Shown here piece by piece: positions 46,385-54,611 of a stretch of DNA of 64,000 nt (position 1 is its first letter; the number at the start of each line of letters is the position of its first letter). The notes beneath the pieces were generated by a model. That model was not told where the DNA came from and searched no databases. It saw only the letters and a program-made list of their open reading frames with translations. The stretch comes from UBA7374 sp965660635 (GTDB lineage Bacteria; Verrucomicrobiota; Verrucomicrobiia; Opitutales; Coraliomargaritaceae): positions 62,001 to 126,000 of the forward strand of contig CBFIAS010000001.1 in the NCBI GenBank assembly GCA_965660635.1, read 5' to 3'. A program made the position numbers and the translations under genes.

Positions 46385-48175
46385 ATGTCATCGATCCGAA
46401 TACTTCCTGACCGGGTAGCCAACCAGATCGCCGCCGGAGAGGTGATTGAGCGCCCCGTCGCGGTGGTCAAGGAACTGGTGGAAAACAGCATCGACGCAGG
46501 CGCCACCCGCATCGAGGTGGAGTTCCGCAACGGGGGCAAATCCTACCTGCGGGTGGAGGACAACGGCAAGGGCATGACACCGGACGAGGCCCTGCTCTCT
46601 CTTGAGCGGCACGCCACCAGCAAGATCCGCGAGGCCGCCGATCTCGACTCAGTCGAGAGCTTCGGCTTCCGCGGGGAGGCCCTGCCCTCCATCGCCTCGG
46701 TCAGCCGCTTCACCCTCCGCACCCGCGCGGAAGGCGCTGAACACGGCACGGAAATCCGGATCAATGGCGGCAGGCTCCTCGACAAAAAGGACTGCGGGAT
46801 GCCCGTCGGCACGGTCATCGAGGTGGCGCACCTCTTCAACTCAGTCCCCGCCCGGCGCAAATTCCTCAAGACCGACGCCACGGAGAGCGCCCACATCGCG
46901 CACGCCGCCCGGCTCTTTGCCGTGGCCCACCCGGAGATCGCCTTCAGCCTCCTGGAAAACGGGCGCAGCCTCTTCCGCTCGCCCGCCTGCAACAACATCC
47001 AGGAACGCGTCGCTGAAATCTGGGGGAAGCGACTCGCGGATGACCTGCTGCCCGTCCATGCGGAAGACCCCAAAACCGGACTACGCCTGAGTGGACTCAC
47101 CGCCAAGCCCGGCGTAGGCCGCTCTACCCGCCGGGAAATGGTCACTCTGGTCAACAACCGGCCAGTGGACAACCGTACCCTCGGCTTCGCCGTGCTCGAC
47201 GCCTACCACGGGCGCATCCAGAAGGGACGCTACCCGCCCGCCTTTCTCTTTCTCCGCATCGATCCCGCGCAAGTCGATGTCAATGTTCATCCGGCCAAGC
47301 GTGAGGTGCGCTTCCGCGACGAGAGCGTGGTCCGGCGCTTCGTCCTGGAATCCATCACGGAGGCTCTTTCCCGCGCGTCCGTCACCGATTCCGCCCGATC
47401 GGATGTGGCAACCAAGCAACCAACAGCGGAAAGCCAGCCTGAAAACGCCGCACCGCCGCCAATGCCGATGCCGATGCCGCAATCAGAGCGGCCAAGACTG
47501 CCCCGTCCGCGCCCCGATACCGCGCCCGCACCGGCCCCGAACCAGCCCGCTGAAAATCCGTCAAGCGCCGCTGCCCCCCCTCGAAAAAGCCCGGCCACCG
47601 CCCCCGGCTGGCGGCTGATCGCACGTTTCCAGCAGCGGTTCGCCCTCTTTGAGACAGCCAGCGGGCTCGTCATGCTGCACCTGCAACACGCCGCCCAACG
47701 CATCCGGCACGAGCAGATCGAGGACGACTACGAGCGCTCCAGCGCGGCCAGTCAGCCACTGCTCCTCCCCATCCCAATTGAACTGGAGCCGGTCGCCGCC
47801 GAACTGCTCTCCGCGCAAGTCGCTCGACTCCGGCGCAACGGCTTTGCCATCGAACCGTTTGGACGCAACTTCCACCGGATCGAGGCAGTGCCCGCCTGGC
47901 TGCCCGACGGGCAGGCGGAGGACTTCATCCGAGACTTCATCGACCTGGCCAGGCAGCGCGACGGGCGGCAGAACGGAGAATCCCTCTGCCGGGAGGCCCT
48001 CGTGCGTCTGGCCTGCCAGGACCGGTACCGGGGCGACCTCCCGCAAAGCGACGAAGCCGTCCAGCGACTAGCCGCCCGGCTGCTGGCCTGCCGCATCCCC
48101 CACACCGCTCCCTCTGGAAAACCGACCCTGACCGAAACCAGCTGGAGCGAGTGGAGCCGGCGGTTCAGTGAATGA
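46385..48175 (+). CDS. mutL: DNA mismatch repair protein MutL
   Basis: A 596-residue protein. The GHKL ATPase region is complete: VVKELVENSIDAGATRIEV, DNGKGM, RHATSKI, GFRGEALPSIASVSRF; the transducer domain has LVNNRPVDNRTL and DVNVHPAKREVRFRDE. A Pro/Ala-rich linker (about 340 to 415) leads to the C-terminal dimerisation domain. The endonuclease motif DQHAxxExxxxE of many MutL proteins is changed (LQHAAQRIRHEQ), with the aspartate replaced by Leu, so nicking activity is doubtful. The gene is on the opposite strand from the sugar-nucleotide genes; no mutS is in the window. Confidence 0.95.
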   Translation: MSSIRILPDRVANQIAAGEVIERPVAVVKELVENSIDAGATRIEVEFRNGGKSYLRVEDNGKGMTPDEALLSLERHATSKIREAADLDSVESFGFRGEALPSIASVSRFTLRTRAEGAEHGTEIRINGGRLLDKKDCGMPVGTVIEVAHLFNSVPARRKFLKTDATESAHIAHAARLFAVAHPEIAFSLLENGRSLFRSPACNNIQERVAEIWGKRLADDLLPVHAEDPKTGLRLSGLTAKPGVGRSTRREMVTLVNNRPVDNRTLGFAVLDAYHGRIQKGRYPPAFLFLRIDPAQVDVNVHPAKREVRFRDESVVRRFVLESITEALSRASVTDSARSDVATKQPTAESQPENAAPPPMPMPMPQSERPRLPRPRPDTAPAPAPNQPAENPSSAAAPPRKSPATAPGWRLIARFQQRFALFETASGLVMLHLQHAAQRIRHEQIEDDYERSSAASQPLLLPIPIELEPVAAELLSAQVARLRRNGFAIEPFGRNFHRIEAVPAWLPDGQAEDFIRDFIDLARQRDGRQNGESLCREALVRLACQDRYRGDLPQSDEAVQRLAARLLACRIPHTAPSGKPTLTETSWSEWSRRFSE

Positions 48176-48264
48176 TTCCAATGACGCCTCGAAAATGTTG
48201 CCCAATTATTCCAAAGTATTTGCAAAATTCCCTGTGACGCTTGTTATGACACTCTCTGCCATTC

Positions 48265-48960
48265 ATGCGCCCTGAGCAAATAGCGAGTTTTCTGGATTCC
48301 ACGAATCTGAAACTGGATTCGACGGATGCGGAGTTGTGCGCCCTCTGCGACGAGGCCGCTGAATCCAACTTCGCTGCCGTCTGCGTCTACCCGGCAGATG
48401 TCACCATCTGCTCCAGCATCCTCTACAACTCGCCGGTCAAGGTGTGCTCCGTCATCGCCTTTCCCCACGGGCGCTCCAGCCTCTCCGCCAAGCGTGCGGA
48501 AATCCTCGAGGCCCGGGAACACGGAGCCTCCGAAATTGACCTGGTGTTAAACTACCACAACCTGCGAGCCGGAGAAAAGAGCCTGGCTGCGGACGAGGCC
48601 TCCATCCTCTGCGAGACGGCCCGAAGCGTCGGACTGCTTGCCAAGATCATCGTGGAGACCGGCAGCCTGAAGAAGAAACAGAAGCTGCACGCCCTGAAAA
48701 TCTGCGAGCAAGCCGGGGCAGGCTTCATCCAGACCGCAACCGGCTTCGGCCCGGAAGGGGACGATGCCGCAGATATCGCTTTTTTCCGGAAGCACCGGGC
48801 CAACGGCATCGGCATCAAAGCCGGCTCCGGTGCACGCAGCCATGCCGACGCGGTCGCCCTAATCGAGGCCGGCGCCGGACGGCTGGGAGTCACCAATGCC
48901 GGAAAGATCCTCGAAGCGGCACGCCAAGCAGTACCGGAAGGCGCAGTTCACGCCGACTGA
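48265..48960 (+). CDS. DeoC-family aldolase homologue lacking the Schiff-base lysine
   Basis: A 231-residue TIM barrel of the DeoC type: IASFLDSTNLKLDSTDAELC, FAAVCVYPADV, KVCSVIAFPHGRSS, EIDLVLNYHNL, and AKIIVETGSL at the usual places. DeoC normally cleaves deoxyribose-5-phosphate via a Schiff base on the Lys of the K-T-S-T-G motif. Here the motif reads FIQTATGFG: CAG codes Gln where the Lys should be. The second conserved Lys (IGIKAGSGARS) is kept. Activity as a normal DERA is therefore doubtful; the protein may use a different reaction or be a paralogue with a new role. It starts about 90 bases after mutL. Confidence 0.88.
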   Translation: MRPEQIASFLDSTNLKLDSTDAELCALCDEAAESNFAAVCVYPADVTICSSILYNSPVKVCSVIAFPHGRSSLSAKRAEILEAREHGASEIDLVLNYHNLRAGEKSLAADEASILCETARSVGLLAKIIVETGSLKKKQKLHALKICEQAGAGFIQTATGFGPEGDDAADIAFFRKHRANGIGIKAGSGARSHADAVALIEAGAGRLGVTNAGKILEAARQAVPEGAVHAD

Positions 48961-48973
48961 TGCCTCTGCTGGC

Positions 48974-49984
48974 TCAGCGAAAGTCAAATAGCTTCTTCAA
49001 GTCCTCCAGCGTGCCCTTGGAGATCCTCGGACCGGAGGGGGCAAGATCGAGCACCCGCTTGCAGGACTGTTCTTCGAGCAAGCGCGACTGGTAGCTGAGG
49101 ATTTGCACATCCCCCGGACGACCGTCAAGCCCCTCGGCGGCGAAGCGCGGCGTCCACTCCCGGGGAACCCCGTAGCGGGTGAAGGCGATATCCCATGCGA
49201 CGGTTCCGGCCCGATCATAAGGACGGGTGACCAGAGAGGGATGGCGCTTGACGAAGTCGGGGACGGAGCGGCTGAAAACACGGATCCGGGCGACCGCGGG
49301 CAACGAGGCGAGGTGGCTCCTCATGCTATTCGCCCGCCCGTCCCGCAAGGCGCGGTAGAAGGCGAGCGGATCGATCCCGGCAAGGTTCATCCCGTTCCAC
49401 AAGCCATGACGGTTCGGCTCCTTGAAGGGCTGCCGGTCGTACCATTCCTGGAAGCGGTCGGACAGGCGGAAGCCGACCTCAAAATGCAGATGCGCCCGCG
49501 ACTTGGGGATGGTGTACCCGCCGGCGGAACGCCCCATGCGGCCCAGAACCGTTCCGGACTCAACGCGCGTGCCGGGCCGCACACCCCCGGCGATGCCGGC
49601 GAGGTGGGAGTAGAGGGAATAAAAGACCGGATCTTCCCCATCGTGCTCGACCACCACGTAGCAACCGTAGCTGCTGTGCCCGGAGGTCTGGTTGATGTGA
49701 ACCACCCGCCCGGGCAGGATGCTGTAGACCGGATCCACCGCCTCACCGGAGCGGTCACGCCGGAGCGGGAAGAGGTCGATCCCCTCGTGGAATTTCCTGC
49801 CATCGTTGCGGACGCAGCCGAAAAGCCCCGACTCGATCTTTCCGGAAGAGGACGGCTGGATGAAACTCTCAAGCCCGCGGCCCTGCTGGAAAGCAGGATT
49901 GGGCGTGGGCCAGACCATGCCGGAGAGGAATCCGGGAAGGGCCTGGGCGAAAGAACAAAAAAGCAGGATGGCGAACCGGCCCAT
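48974..49984 (-). CDS. Secreted M23-family metallopeptidase
   Basis: A 336-residue protein with a signal peptide (MGRFAILLFCSFAQALPG) and a LytM domain. FHEGIDLFPLRRD holds the first zinc ligands (H..D), and KSRAHLHFEVGFRL the HxH pair; GRVVHINQTSGHSSYGCYVVVEHD is the beta core. The LytM insert is followed by about 130 residues of unknown fold. Such enzymes cut peptidoglycan cross-links, or act as activators if ligands are lost; here all four ligands seem to be present. The lipoprotein gene upstream is 7 bases away on the same strand, so both probably work at the envelope. Confidence 0.87.
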   Translation of the reverse strand: MGRFAILLFCSFAQALPGFLSGMVWPTPNPAFQQGRGLESFIQPSSSGKIESGLFGCVRNDGRKFHEGIDLFPLRRDRSGEAVDPVYSILPGRVVHINQTSGHSSYGCYVVVEHDGEDPVFYSLYSHLAGIAGGVRPGTRVESGTVLGRMGRSAGGYTIPKSRAHLHFEVGFRLSDRFQEWYDRQPFKEPNRHGLWNGMNLAGIDPLAFYRALRDGRANSMRSHLASLPAVARIRVFSRSVPDFVKRHPSLVTRPYDRAGTVAWDIAFTRYGVPREWTPRFAAEGLDGRPGDVQILSYQSRLLEEQSCKRVLDLAPSGPRISKGTLEDLKKLFDFR

Positions 49985-49991
49985 CAGACGT

Positions 49992-50480
49992 TCAACGTTT
50001 CTTCTTCAGCGCGGCGATACTGGCCTTGAGATCCAGCACGAGCTGCCCCATCTCCTCGTCCTTGACCTCGACGAAAGTGTAGAGCTTGCCGTCGTTCATC
50101 ACAATGTCGATGTGGCGGGCGCCGATCGGCTCGTCGTTGGTGGTGAAGACCAGGCGGCTGCCCCGGTTTGTCACCGAAACACGGTATAGCGCGCGGGCCC
50201 CGGTATCGTTCATCTCGATGAGAAGCGCCAGGCCCATGTCCACCTTGACCAGTTCGACATTGAGAATGTCCAGCTCGGTGATGACCGGCTCGCGGTCGAC
50301 AAAGATCTCGGTGCCGCTGACCGGCAACCGGAGCGTCTTCCCACGCAGGGCACCGTATTGCGAGCCGCGCGATTCCACCATGATGCGGGGAACCAGCATG
50401 TTCTCGACCTCTGGAGTGGTCTTACAGGCCGGAAGCATCCAAAGACAAAGGAGGGGAAGGAGGGGCAAGAGTCTTTTCAT
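49992..50480 (-). CDS. Small predicted lipoprotein
   Basis: A 162-residue protein with a lipoprotein signal: MKRLLPLLPLLCLWMLPAC, where the lipobox LPAC supplies the lipidated cysteine. The mature part is mostly beta (ILNVELVKVDMGLALLIEMN; YRVSVTNRGSRLVFTTND) and shows similarity to the small YcfL/DUF1425-like lipoproteins, which is a guess. It would be anchored in the inner or outer membrane. It lies 17 bases behind the gene at 50498 and before the M23 peptidase, in the same direction, so these three genes may form an envelope operon. Confidence 0.75.
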   Translation of the reverse strand: MKRLLPLLPLLCLWMLPACKTTPEVENMLVPRIMVESRGSQYGALRGKTLRLPVSGTEIFVDREPVITELDILNVELVKVDMGLALLIEMNDTGARALYRVSVTNRGSRLVFTTNDEPIGARHIDIVMNDGKLYTFVEVKDEEMGQLVLDLKASIAALKKKR

Positions 50481-50497
50481 GGCAGAATGGGCGGATG

Positions 50498-51001
50498 TTA
50501 AAAAATCAACTCGCCAATGGCGTCCTCGATACCCTCCATCAGGCTCGCAGAGACAGTGACCACCGGCACATCAAAGGTGCGCTTGCTCTTGACGTGGAGG
50601 TAGGGCTGCTCGCCATCAATCCGGCGGGGGCCAACCGCCCGCAGGACACGCTTGCGCTCCAGCAGAAGCGCCAGTAGATGCTGCAGGGCCTGCTTCTCGG
50701 GGGGCGGCTCCTCCCCTTCCGGCCCGTCGCTGAACAGGGAGAGAAAGAAATCCTCGGCCGACTGCAGGGTGGCGGGAGCGCTGCCCGAATCTGCGTCCGG
50801 CTCTTCCACCTGGCGGCTCCACCGGCCGAGCAACGGCCCCGGGAGGGCAAAGCCTTCCACCTCCGATTCCAGCAAATCGCTGCGGCACAGTTCGCCCGCC
50901 TCCCCGTCCATGTGGATCAAGCAGGCCACCCGCTCGCCGGGATTGAAGTGCGTGCCGGTTCGGGCGGAGCAGTCCGCCATTGTCTTGATCTGCCATTCCA
51001 T
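50498..51001 (-). CDS. Hypothetical protein, conserved-looking, no signal peptide
   Basis: A 167-residue protein, MEWQIKTMADCSARTGTHFN followed by PGERVACLIHMDGEAGELCR. The opening with two cysteines (C..T...F.PGE) resembles short planctomycete and verrucomicrobial proteins of unknown role that begin with a zinc-ribbon-like segment. The C-terminal half is helical (EKQALQHLLALLLERKRVL). An ATG at 51043 would give 14 more residues; 51001 fits the likely family start better. It is the first gene before the lipoprotein and the M23 peptidase. Function unknown. Confidence 0.65.
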   Translation of the reverse strand: MEWQIKTMADCSARTGTHFNPGERVACLIHMDGEAGELCRSDLLESEVEGFALPGPLLGRWSRQVEEPDADSGSAPATLQSAEDFFLSLFSDGPEGEEPPPEKQALQHLLALLLERKRVLRAVGPRRIDGEQPYLHVKSKRTFDVPVVTVSASLMEGIEDAIGELIF

Positions 51002-51118
51002 TGTCCTGCAATGATCCACCGCGATCCGCTCCGCGACAAGCATCGATTCGTTTTAACTTGCCGCAACCGCCTTTCCGCAAGTTAGATTAAAACATCCACT
51101 GCCTACCTTTTGCCCGCA

Positions 51119-51799
51119 ATGAGCCGAACCATCGCCATCGGAGACGTCCACGGCTGCGCCGAGGAATTCGCTGAGCTACTCCAACTGCTCAATCCGGGAA
51201 ACGGTGACCGCGTGATCCAGTTGGGCGACCTGATCAACCGGGGGCCGGACAGCCATGGTGCTGTCCGCATCGCCCGCGAGAAAGGCATTGAGGCCATCCT
51301 CGGCAACCACGAGTTGCGCGTTCTCACCGCCCTGCGAGAGAACCGGCCCGACCTGCTCAAGGACTACGACTTGCAGACGATCAAGCAACTCGACAAGGAA
51401 GACTGGGCCTACCTGGAGAGCCTGCCAAAGTTCAAATACGATGGTCACTCCGACACTGTCTTCATCCACGGCGGCTTCCTTCCCGGCGAGCCATGGATGA
51501 AGCAATCCATTGAGGTGACCACCAGCATTCAGGTGATCGATGCCGATGGCCGCCCGGCCAAGCGCTCTGATGCGCCCGACGCACCCGCCTGGGCTGATAG
51601 CTGGGAAGGCCCCCCCTTTGTCGTCTACGGGCACACTCCGCGGCCCAAGGTCTACAAACGCAAGGCTTCCGTCGGCATTGACACCGGCTGCGTCTACGGC
51701 GGCTACCTCACGGCCTACATCCTTGAAGAGAAGCGCTTCATCCAGGTGCGGGCCAGCCGCACCTACGCCCACAGCAAACGCCTCCCCGATCCAGTCTAG
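51119..51799 (+). CDS. Metallophosphoesterase (PP2A-like, Ser/Thr phosphatase family)
   Basis: A 226-residue phosphatase. AIGDVHGCAEEF, QLGDLINRGPDS, ILGNHELRVL, FIHGGFLPG and YGHTPRPKVY are the five metal-binding motifs in order. Such short enzymes hydrolyse phosphoprotein, diadenosine tetraphosphate (ApaH/PrpE-like) or bis-phosphates; the substrate is not clear. The start is ATG 51119 (MSRTIAIGD), not the in-frame TTG at 51110. It is divergent from the hypothetical gene at 51001. A repeat array follows the stop. Confidence 0.9.
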   Translation: MSRTIAIGDVHGCAEEFAELLQLLNPGNGDRVIQLGDLINRGPDSHGAVRIAREKGIEAILGNHELRVLTALRENRPDLLKDYDLQTIKQLDKEDWAYLESLPKFKYDGHSDTVFIHGGFLPGEPWMKQSIEVTTSIQVIDADGRPAKRSDAPDAPAWADSWEGPPFVVYGHTPRPKVYKRKASVGIDTGCVYGGYLTAYILEEKRFIQVRASRTYAHSKRLPDPV

Positions 51800-51827
51800 A
51801 ACTTGAACCGCCACAGAGGACCCCGGT

Positions 51828-51880
51828 CCTTCGACGTTCGATGCTCAACGTTCAACGTTCAACGCTCGATGTTTCCGGGC
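51828..51880. repeat. Repeat array of the ACGTTC family
   Basis: TTCGACGTTCGATGCTCAAC continues with GTTCAACGTTCAACGCTCGA, variants of the unit found at 41428. It lies between two genes of the same direction. No gene is seen between 51800 and 51982. Confidence 0.75.
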
Positions 51881-51982
51881 CTACAGGCCTTGGCAGGGAG
51901 CCCTTGCAGATGCCGATCTTTTACAACTCCTTTTCTTTGACTCCTGTCCCGGTTTCTAGATAATGAACTTTTTCCTTTATCA

Positions 51983-52936
51983 GTGAACTTTGGCGTCATC
52001 ATCTGGGGATCCTGCGGCTCGCTGCCTTCGCCCGCTACATCCATGGACATCCGGCGAAAGCTGCATGCAGCGCTTTGGGCGGCGCGCGACAGCCATTTCA
52101 GGGATCCCTCGCAAGTTGATGCCTTCATTGCCAGCCTTCCGCAGGGCACCCAGGGCACCTACCGGGCCAATACTTCCTGCGTGCAGATCGAAACCGGCGG
52201 CAACGACGTGATACTCTGCGACGCAGGAACCGGCATCCGCGACTACGCCCTCTCACTCCCGGCAGATGCCGCACCGCGCACCTACCACATCTTCCTCTCC
52301 CATCTGCACTGGGATCATATCCAGGGCTTCCCCTTCTTTTCCCCGGCCTACACACCCGGCAACCGCATTGTCCTGCACGGATTCCACAAGGAGACCGAGG
52401 CAGTGCTCCGGCAGCAGATGGAAGCCCCCTGCTTTCCCGTGCCCTTTGATAGCATGCAGGCCGACATCGAATTCGACATCAGCGGGGAAGGTGACTCTTT
52501 CGACCTCGGCGAGGTGCAGGTGCGGACCATCCGGCAGGACCACCCCGGCGGTTCCTGGGGCTACCGTTTTGAACGCGGGGGCAAGGCCATCGTCTACTCG
52601 ACCGACGCCGAGCACGCCCCGGACAAACGCCCGGAGGACTGCCCCTTTATTGATTTTTTCCGCGGGGCAGACATCCTGATCTTCGACGCGCAATACACGC
52701 GCGAGCAGGTGGCCAACGAGAAGCGCAACTGGGGCCACTCCGACCACAGCACCGCCATTGAGATCGCTGGAAGGGCCGGCGTCGGACAGCTTGTCTTTTT
52801 CCACCATGAACCGGGCTACTCCGACGCCGAAATCGAGGCGATGTTCGCCGAGGCTCTGGACTCGGCCAACAGCGGAGACCGCCCCCGCCCGCAACATCTT
52901 GTGCTGGCTTTTGACGGCCTTCGCCTGGAGGCTTGA
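51983..52936 (+). CDS. MBL-fold metallohydrolase
   Basis: A 317-residue protein that starts at GTG 51983 (VNFGVIIWGSCGSLPSPATS), the normal opening of PhnP-like and similar MBL enzymes. FLSHLHWDHIQGFPFF has the HxHxDH zinc motif, IVYSTDAEH and IFDAQYT the further aspartates, and HSDHST plus FFHHEP the late histidines. It probably hydrolyses a cyclic or phosphodiester bond. It precedes the RNase D-like exonuclease by about 40 bases, so they may be a nucleic-acid-processing unit. The extra N-terminal stretch before the first strand is short. Confidence 0.86.
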   Translation: MNFGVIIWGSCGSLPSPATSMDIRRKLHAALWAARDSHFRDPSQVDAFIASLPQGTQGTYRANTSCVQIETGGNDVILCDAGTGIRDYALSLPADAAPRTYHIFLSHLHWDHIQGFPFFSPAYTPGNRIVLHGFHKETEAVLRQQMEAPCFPVPFDSMQADIEFDISGEGDSFDLGEVQVRTIRQDHPGGSWGYRFERGGKAIVYSTDAEHAPDKRPEDCPFIDFFRGADILIFDAQYTREQVANEKRNWGHSDHSTAIEIAGRAGVGQLVFFHHEPGYSDAEIEAMFAEALDSANSGDRPRPQHLVLAFDGLRLEA

Positions 52937-52975
52937 ACCGCCTCCGACCGCCTCCGGAAATCCTTGAACAAGCGA

Positions 52976-53593
52976 ATGGAAAAACCGAACGGATCACCGC
53001 ACCCTGCCACGCACCGCATCTCCAAGGCGGAGATCAACGAACTGCCTCTCATTGCCTGGGACGGTCGTATCGAAATTCTCGATACAATGGAAAAGATGGA
53101 GGCCGCGGCGGGACAGCTGGCGAAAGAGGCGCACCTAGGCTTCGACACGGAGACCCGCCCCAGTTTCCGCAAGGGCGAGCACTACCCGCCCGCGCTTGTG
53201 CAACTGGCGACCGCTGACTGCGTCTATCTCTTCCGCATCTCCAAGACAAAGACCCTGGCGCCGCTGCTGCCGGTCCTCGAGGCGGAAGACATCCGCAAGA
53301 CCGGGGTGGCCATCGCGGACGACGTTAAGGAACTCCGCGCGATGGAGGACTTCCGGCCGGCAGGCTTCGTTGAAGTGTCCGACCTGACAAGGCAGCTCGG
53401 CTACGAGAACCGCGGACTGCGGGCACTGGCCGCCCTGCTCCTCGGCGGACGCATCAGCAAGGCCGCGCAAGTCACCAACTGGGCACGGGAGAAACTGGAC
53501 GAAAAGCAGGTCCGCTACGCCGCGACCGACGCCTGGATCAGCCGCGAGATCTATCTTCGCGCAGTAGCCGGGCAGGAAAAGGACCCGGGCTAA
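52976..53593 (+). CDS. RNase D-like 3'-5' exonuclease (DEDDy)
   Basis: A 205-residue protein. AHLGFDTETRPSFRKGEHYP carries the first D and E, VAIADDVKELRAM the second D, and VRYAATDAWISREIYLR the Y and last D of the DEDDy set. It lacks the HRDC domain of RNase D, so it is a minimal version, as known for many environmental bacteria. TTG 52964 is in frame, but ATG 52976 gives a better start. Its stop codon (53591-53593) is followed directly by a 125-bp hairpin. It is convergent with the pseudopilin operon. Confidence 0.88.
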   Translation: MEKPNGSPHPATHRISKAEINELPLIAWDGRIEILDTMEKMEAAAGQLAKEAHLGFDTETRPSFRKGEHYPPALVQLATADCVYLFRISKTKTLAPLLPVLEAEDIRKTGVAIADDVKELRAMEDFRPAGFVEVSDLTRQLGYENRGLRALAALLLGGRISKAAQVTNWAREKLDEKQVRYAATDAWISREIYLRAVAGQEKDPG

Positions 53594-53718
53594 CCCGGAC
53601 ATTGCACCAGTTTGTTGGTGTTGATTTACAAGTCATCACACGTGAGTTGCTTCCGGATTTTTGTGAAAAATCCGCAGTTCACCCCAAGAGACACCAACAA
53701 ACTGGTGCAATATCCGGG
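53594..53718. repeat. 125-bp inverted repeat filling the gap between two convergent stop codons
   Basis: Left arm 53594-53621 and right arm 53691-53718 are 28 bases each and complementary with a single mismatch (CCCGGACATTGCACC... against ...GGTGCAATATCCGGG). Inside the 69-base loop, CGGATTTTT and AAAAATCCG (53654-53674) form a further 9-bp hairpin, flanked by a weaker pair GTGAGTTGC/GCAGTTCAC. The element starts at the base after the exonuclease stop and ends at the base before the pilin-gene stop. It may work as a two-way terminator or be a mobile MITE/REP-type element. Confidence 0.85.
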
Positions 53719-54603
53719 CTAGATCGGCCGGGAGGGGAAGTAGACCCGTCGGTAGAATACCTGGCTGTGCTCGAGGAGGACTTCATCCAGCGTGCTGCCG
53801 GTGAGATCGAGATTCTGGAGGATCTCCGCTCCCTCGTCGGAAAGCACGGTGAGTCGGATGTCTGCATAGGCCAAAGGCCGCTGGAAGCGCGGCCCAGCTG
53901 CGGCAGACGCTCCGGCGCCTACTGTAGAAGAAGTTCCACCAAAAATGGTGTTCCCGTCAACCCGTGTGGAGGTATCCGGATTGCCGTCGTCTTCGACATG
54001 AAACTCGATCTCGAAGCTGGCGATGTTGCTCACCAGGTAGTCGTCCGGGCCGATGTTATTGCCACCGCCGCCGGAAGCCCAGTTCCCCCATGCCTCAAGA
54101 TCCTCCTGATTGCCCACGCCCATCAGGTCGTTGAAGGTGGTCTCGGCATTGATGATCCTGCGGTAGAGGACGAAGAGCTGGTCGTCACCGCTATCATCGC
54201 CGGTTATGGGGTTGGCAAAGCGGAGCTGGTAAGCGATGGCGCAAATGTCGCCCGGCCCCTCAGGACGGTCGAGGGCTGGTGAGAAGAGGCGGAGCGAGAC
54301 GGTATTGGTCGTCCCACCCAGAACAGGCAGAGCGGCGTTTTCCGCCCGCAGCCACTGCATATCGTTGTTGCGGAAGACGGCGGTCTCCAGGTCCTGGGTG
54401 ATCAGCTCCATGGCGATGCGGGCGCTGGCCAGGGCAGTGAGACGGCCGGAGGAGCGGGTCCAGACGTTGAGCACCTGGCTGGTGATCTGGATGACCAGGC
54501 CGACGAGTATGACCATAATGGCGGTGGCCACCATGATCTCGATCAGGGTAAAGGCGCGCTTGGCGCGGCGGCGTGCTCCGGCGGGTATCGTTGGCTTCTT
54601 CAT
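53719..54603 (-). CDS. Pseudopilin-like protein (Verru_Chthon cassette C-like)
   Basis: A 294-residue protein with an N-methylation cleavage motif: RAKRAFTLIEIMVATAIMVI, cut before F, with E at position 5. After the membrane helix it reads TSQVLNVWTRSSGRLTALAS and ARIAMELITQDLETAVFRNN, typical of GspJ-type minor pseudopilins and of the C protein in the Verru_Chthon cassettes. The C-terminal globular part is large. The gene is the last of a cluster of five prepilin-type genes (57152 to 53719) with almost no gaps, which should form a type II secretion or pilus tip complex. No ATPase or prepilin peptidase is in the window. Confidence 0.85.
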   Translation of the reverse strand: MKKPTIPAGARRRAKRAFTLIEIMVATAIMVILVGLVIQITSQVLNVWTRSSGRLTALASARIAMELITQDLETAVFRNNDMQWLRAENAALPVLGGTTNTVSLRLFSPALDRPEGPGDICAIAYQLRFANPITGDDSGDDQLFVLYRRIINAETTFNDLMGVGNQEDLEAWGNWASGGGGNNIGPDDYLVSNIASFEIEFHVEDDGNPDTSTRVDGNTIFGGTSSTVGAGASAAAGPRFQRPLAYADIRLTVLSDEGAEILQNLDLTGSTLDEVLLEHSQVFYRRVYFPSRPI

Positions 54604-54611
54604 AGTTCTGT

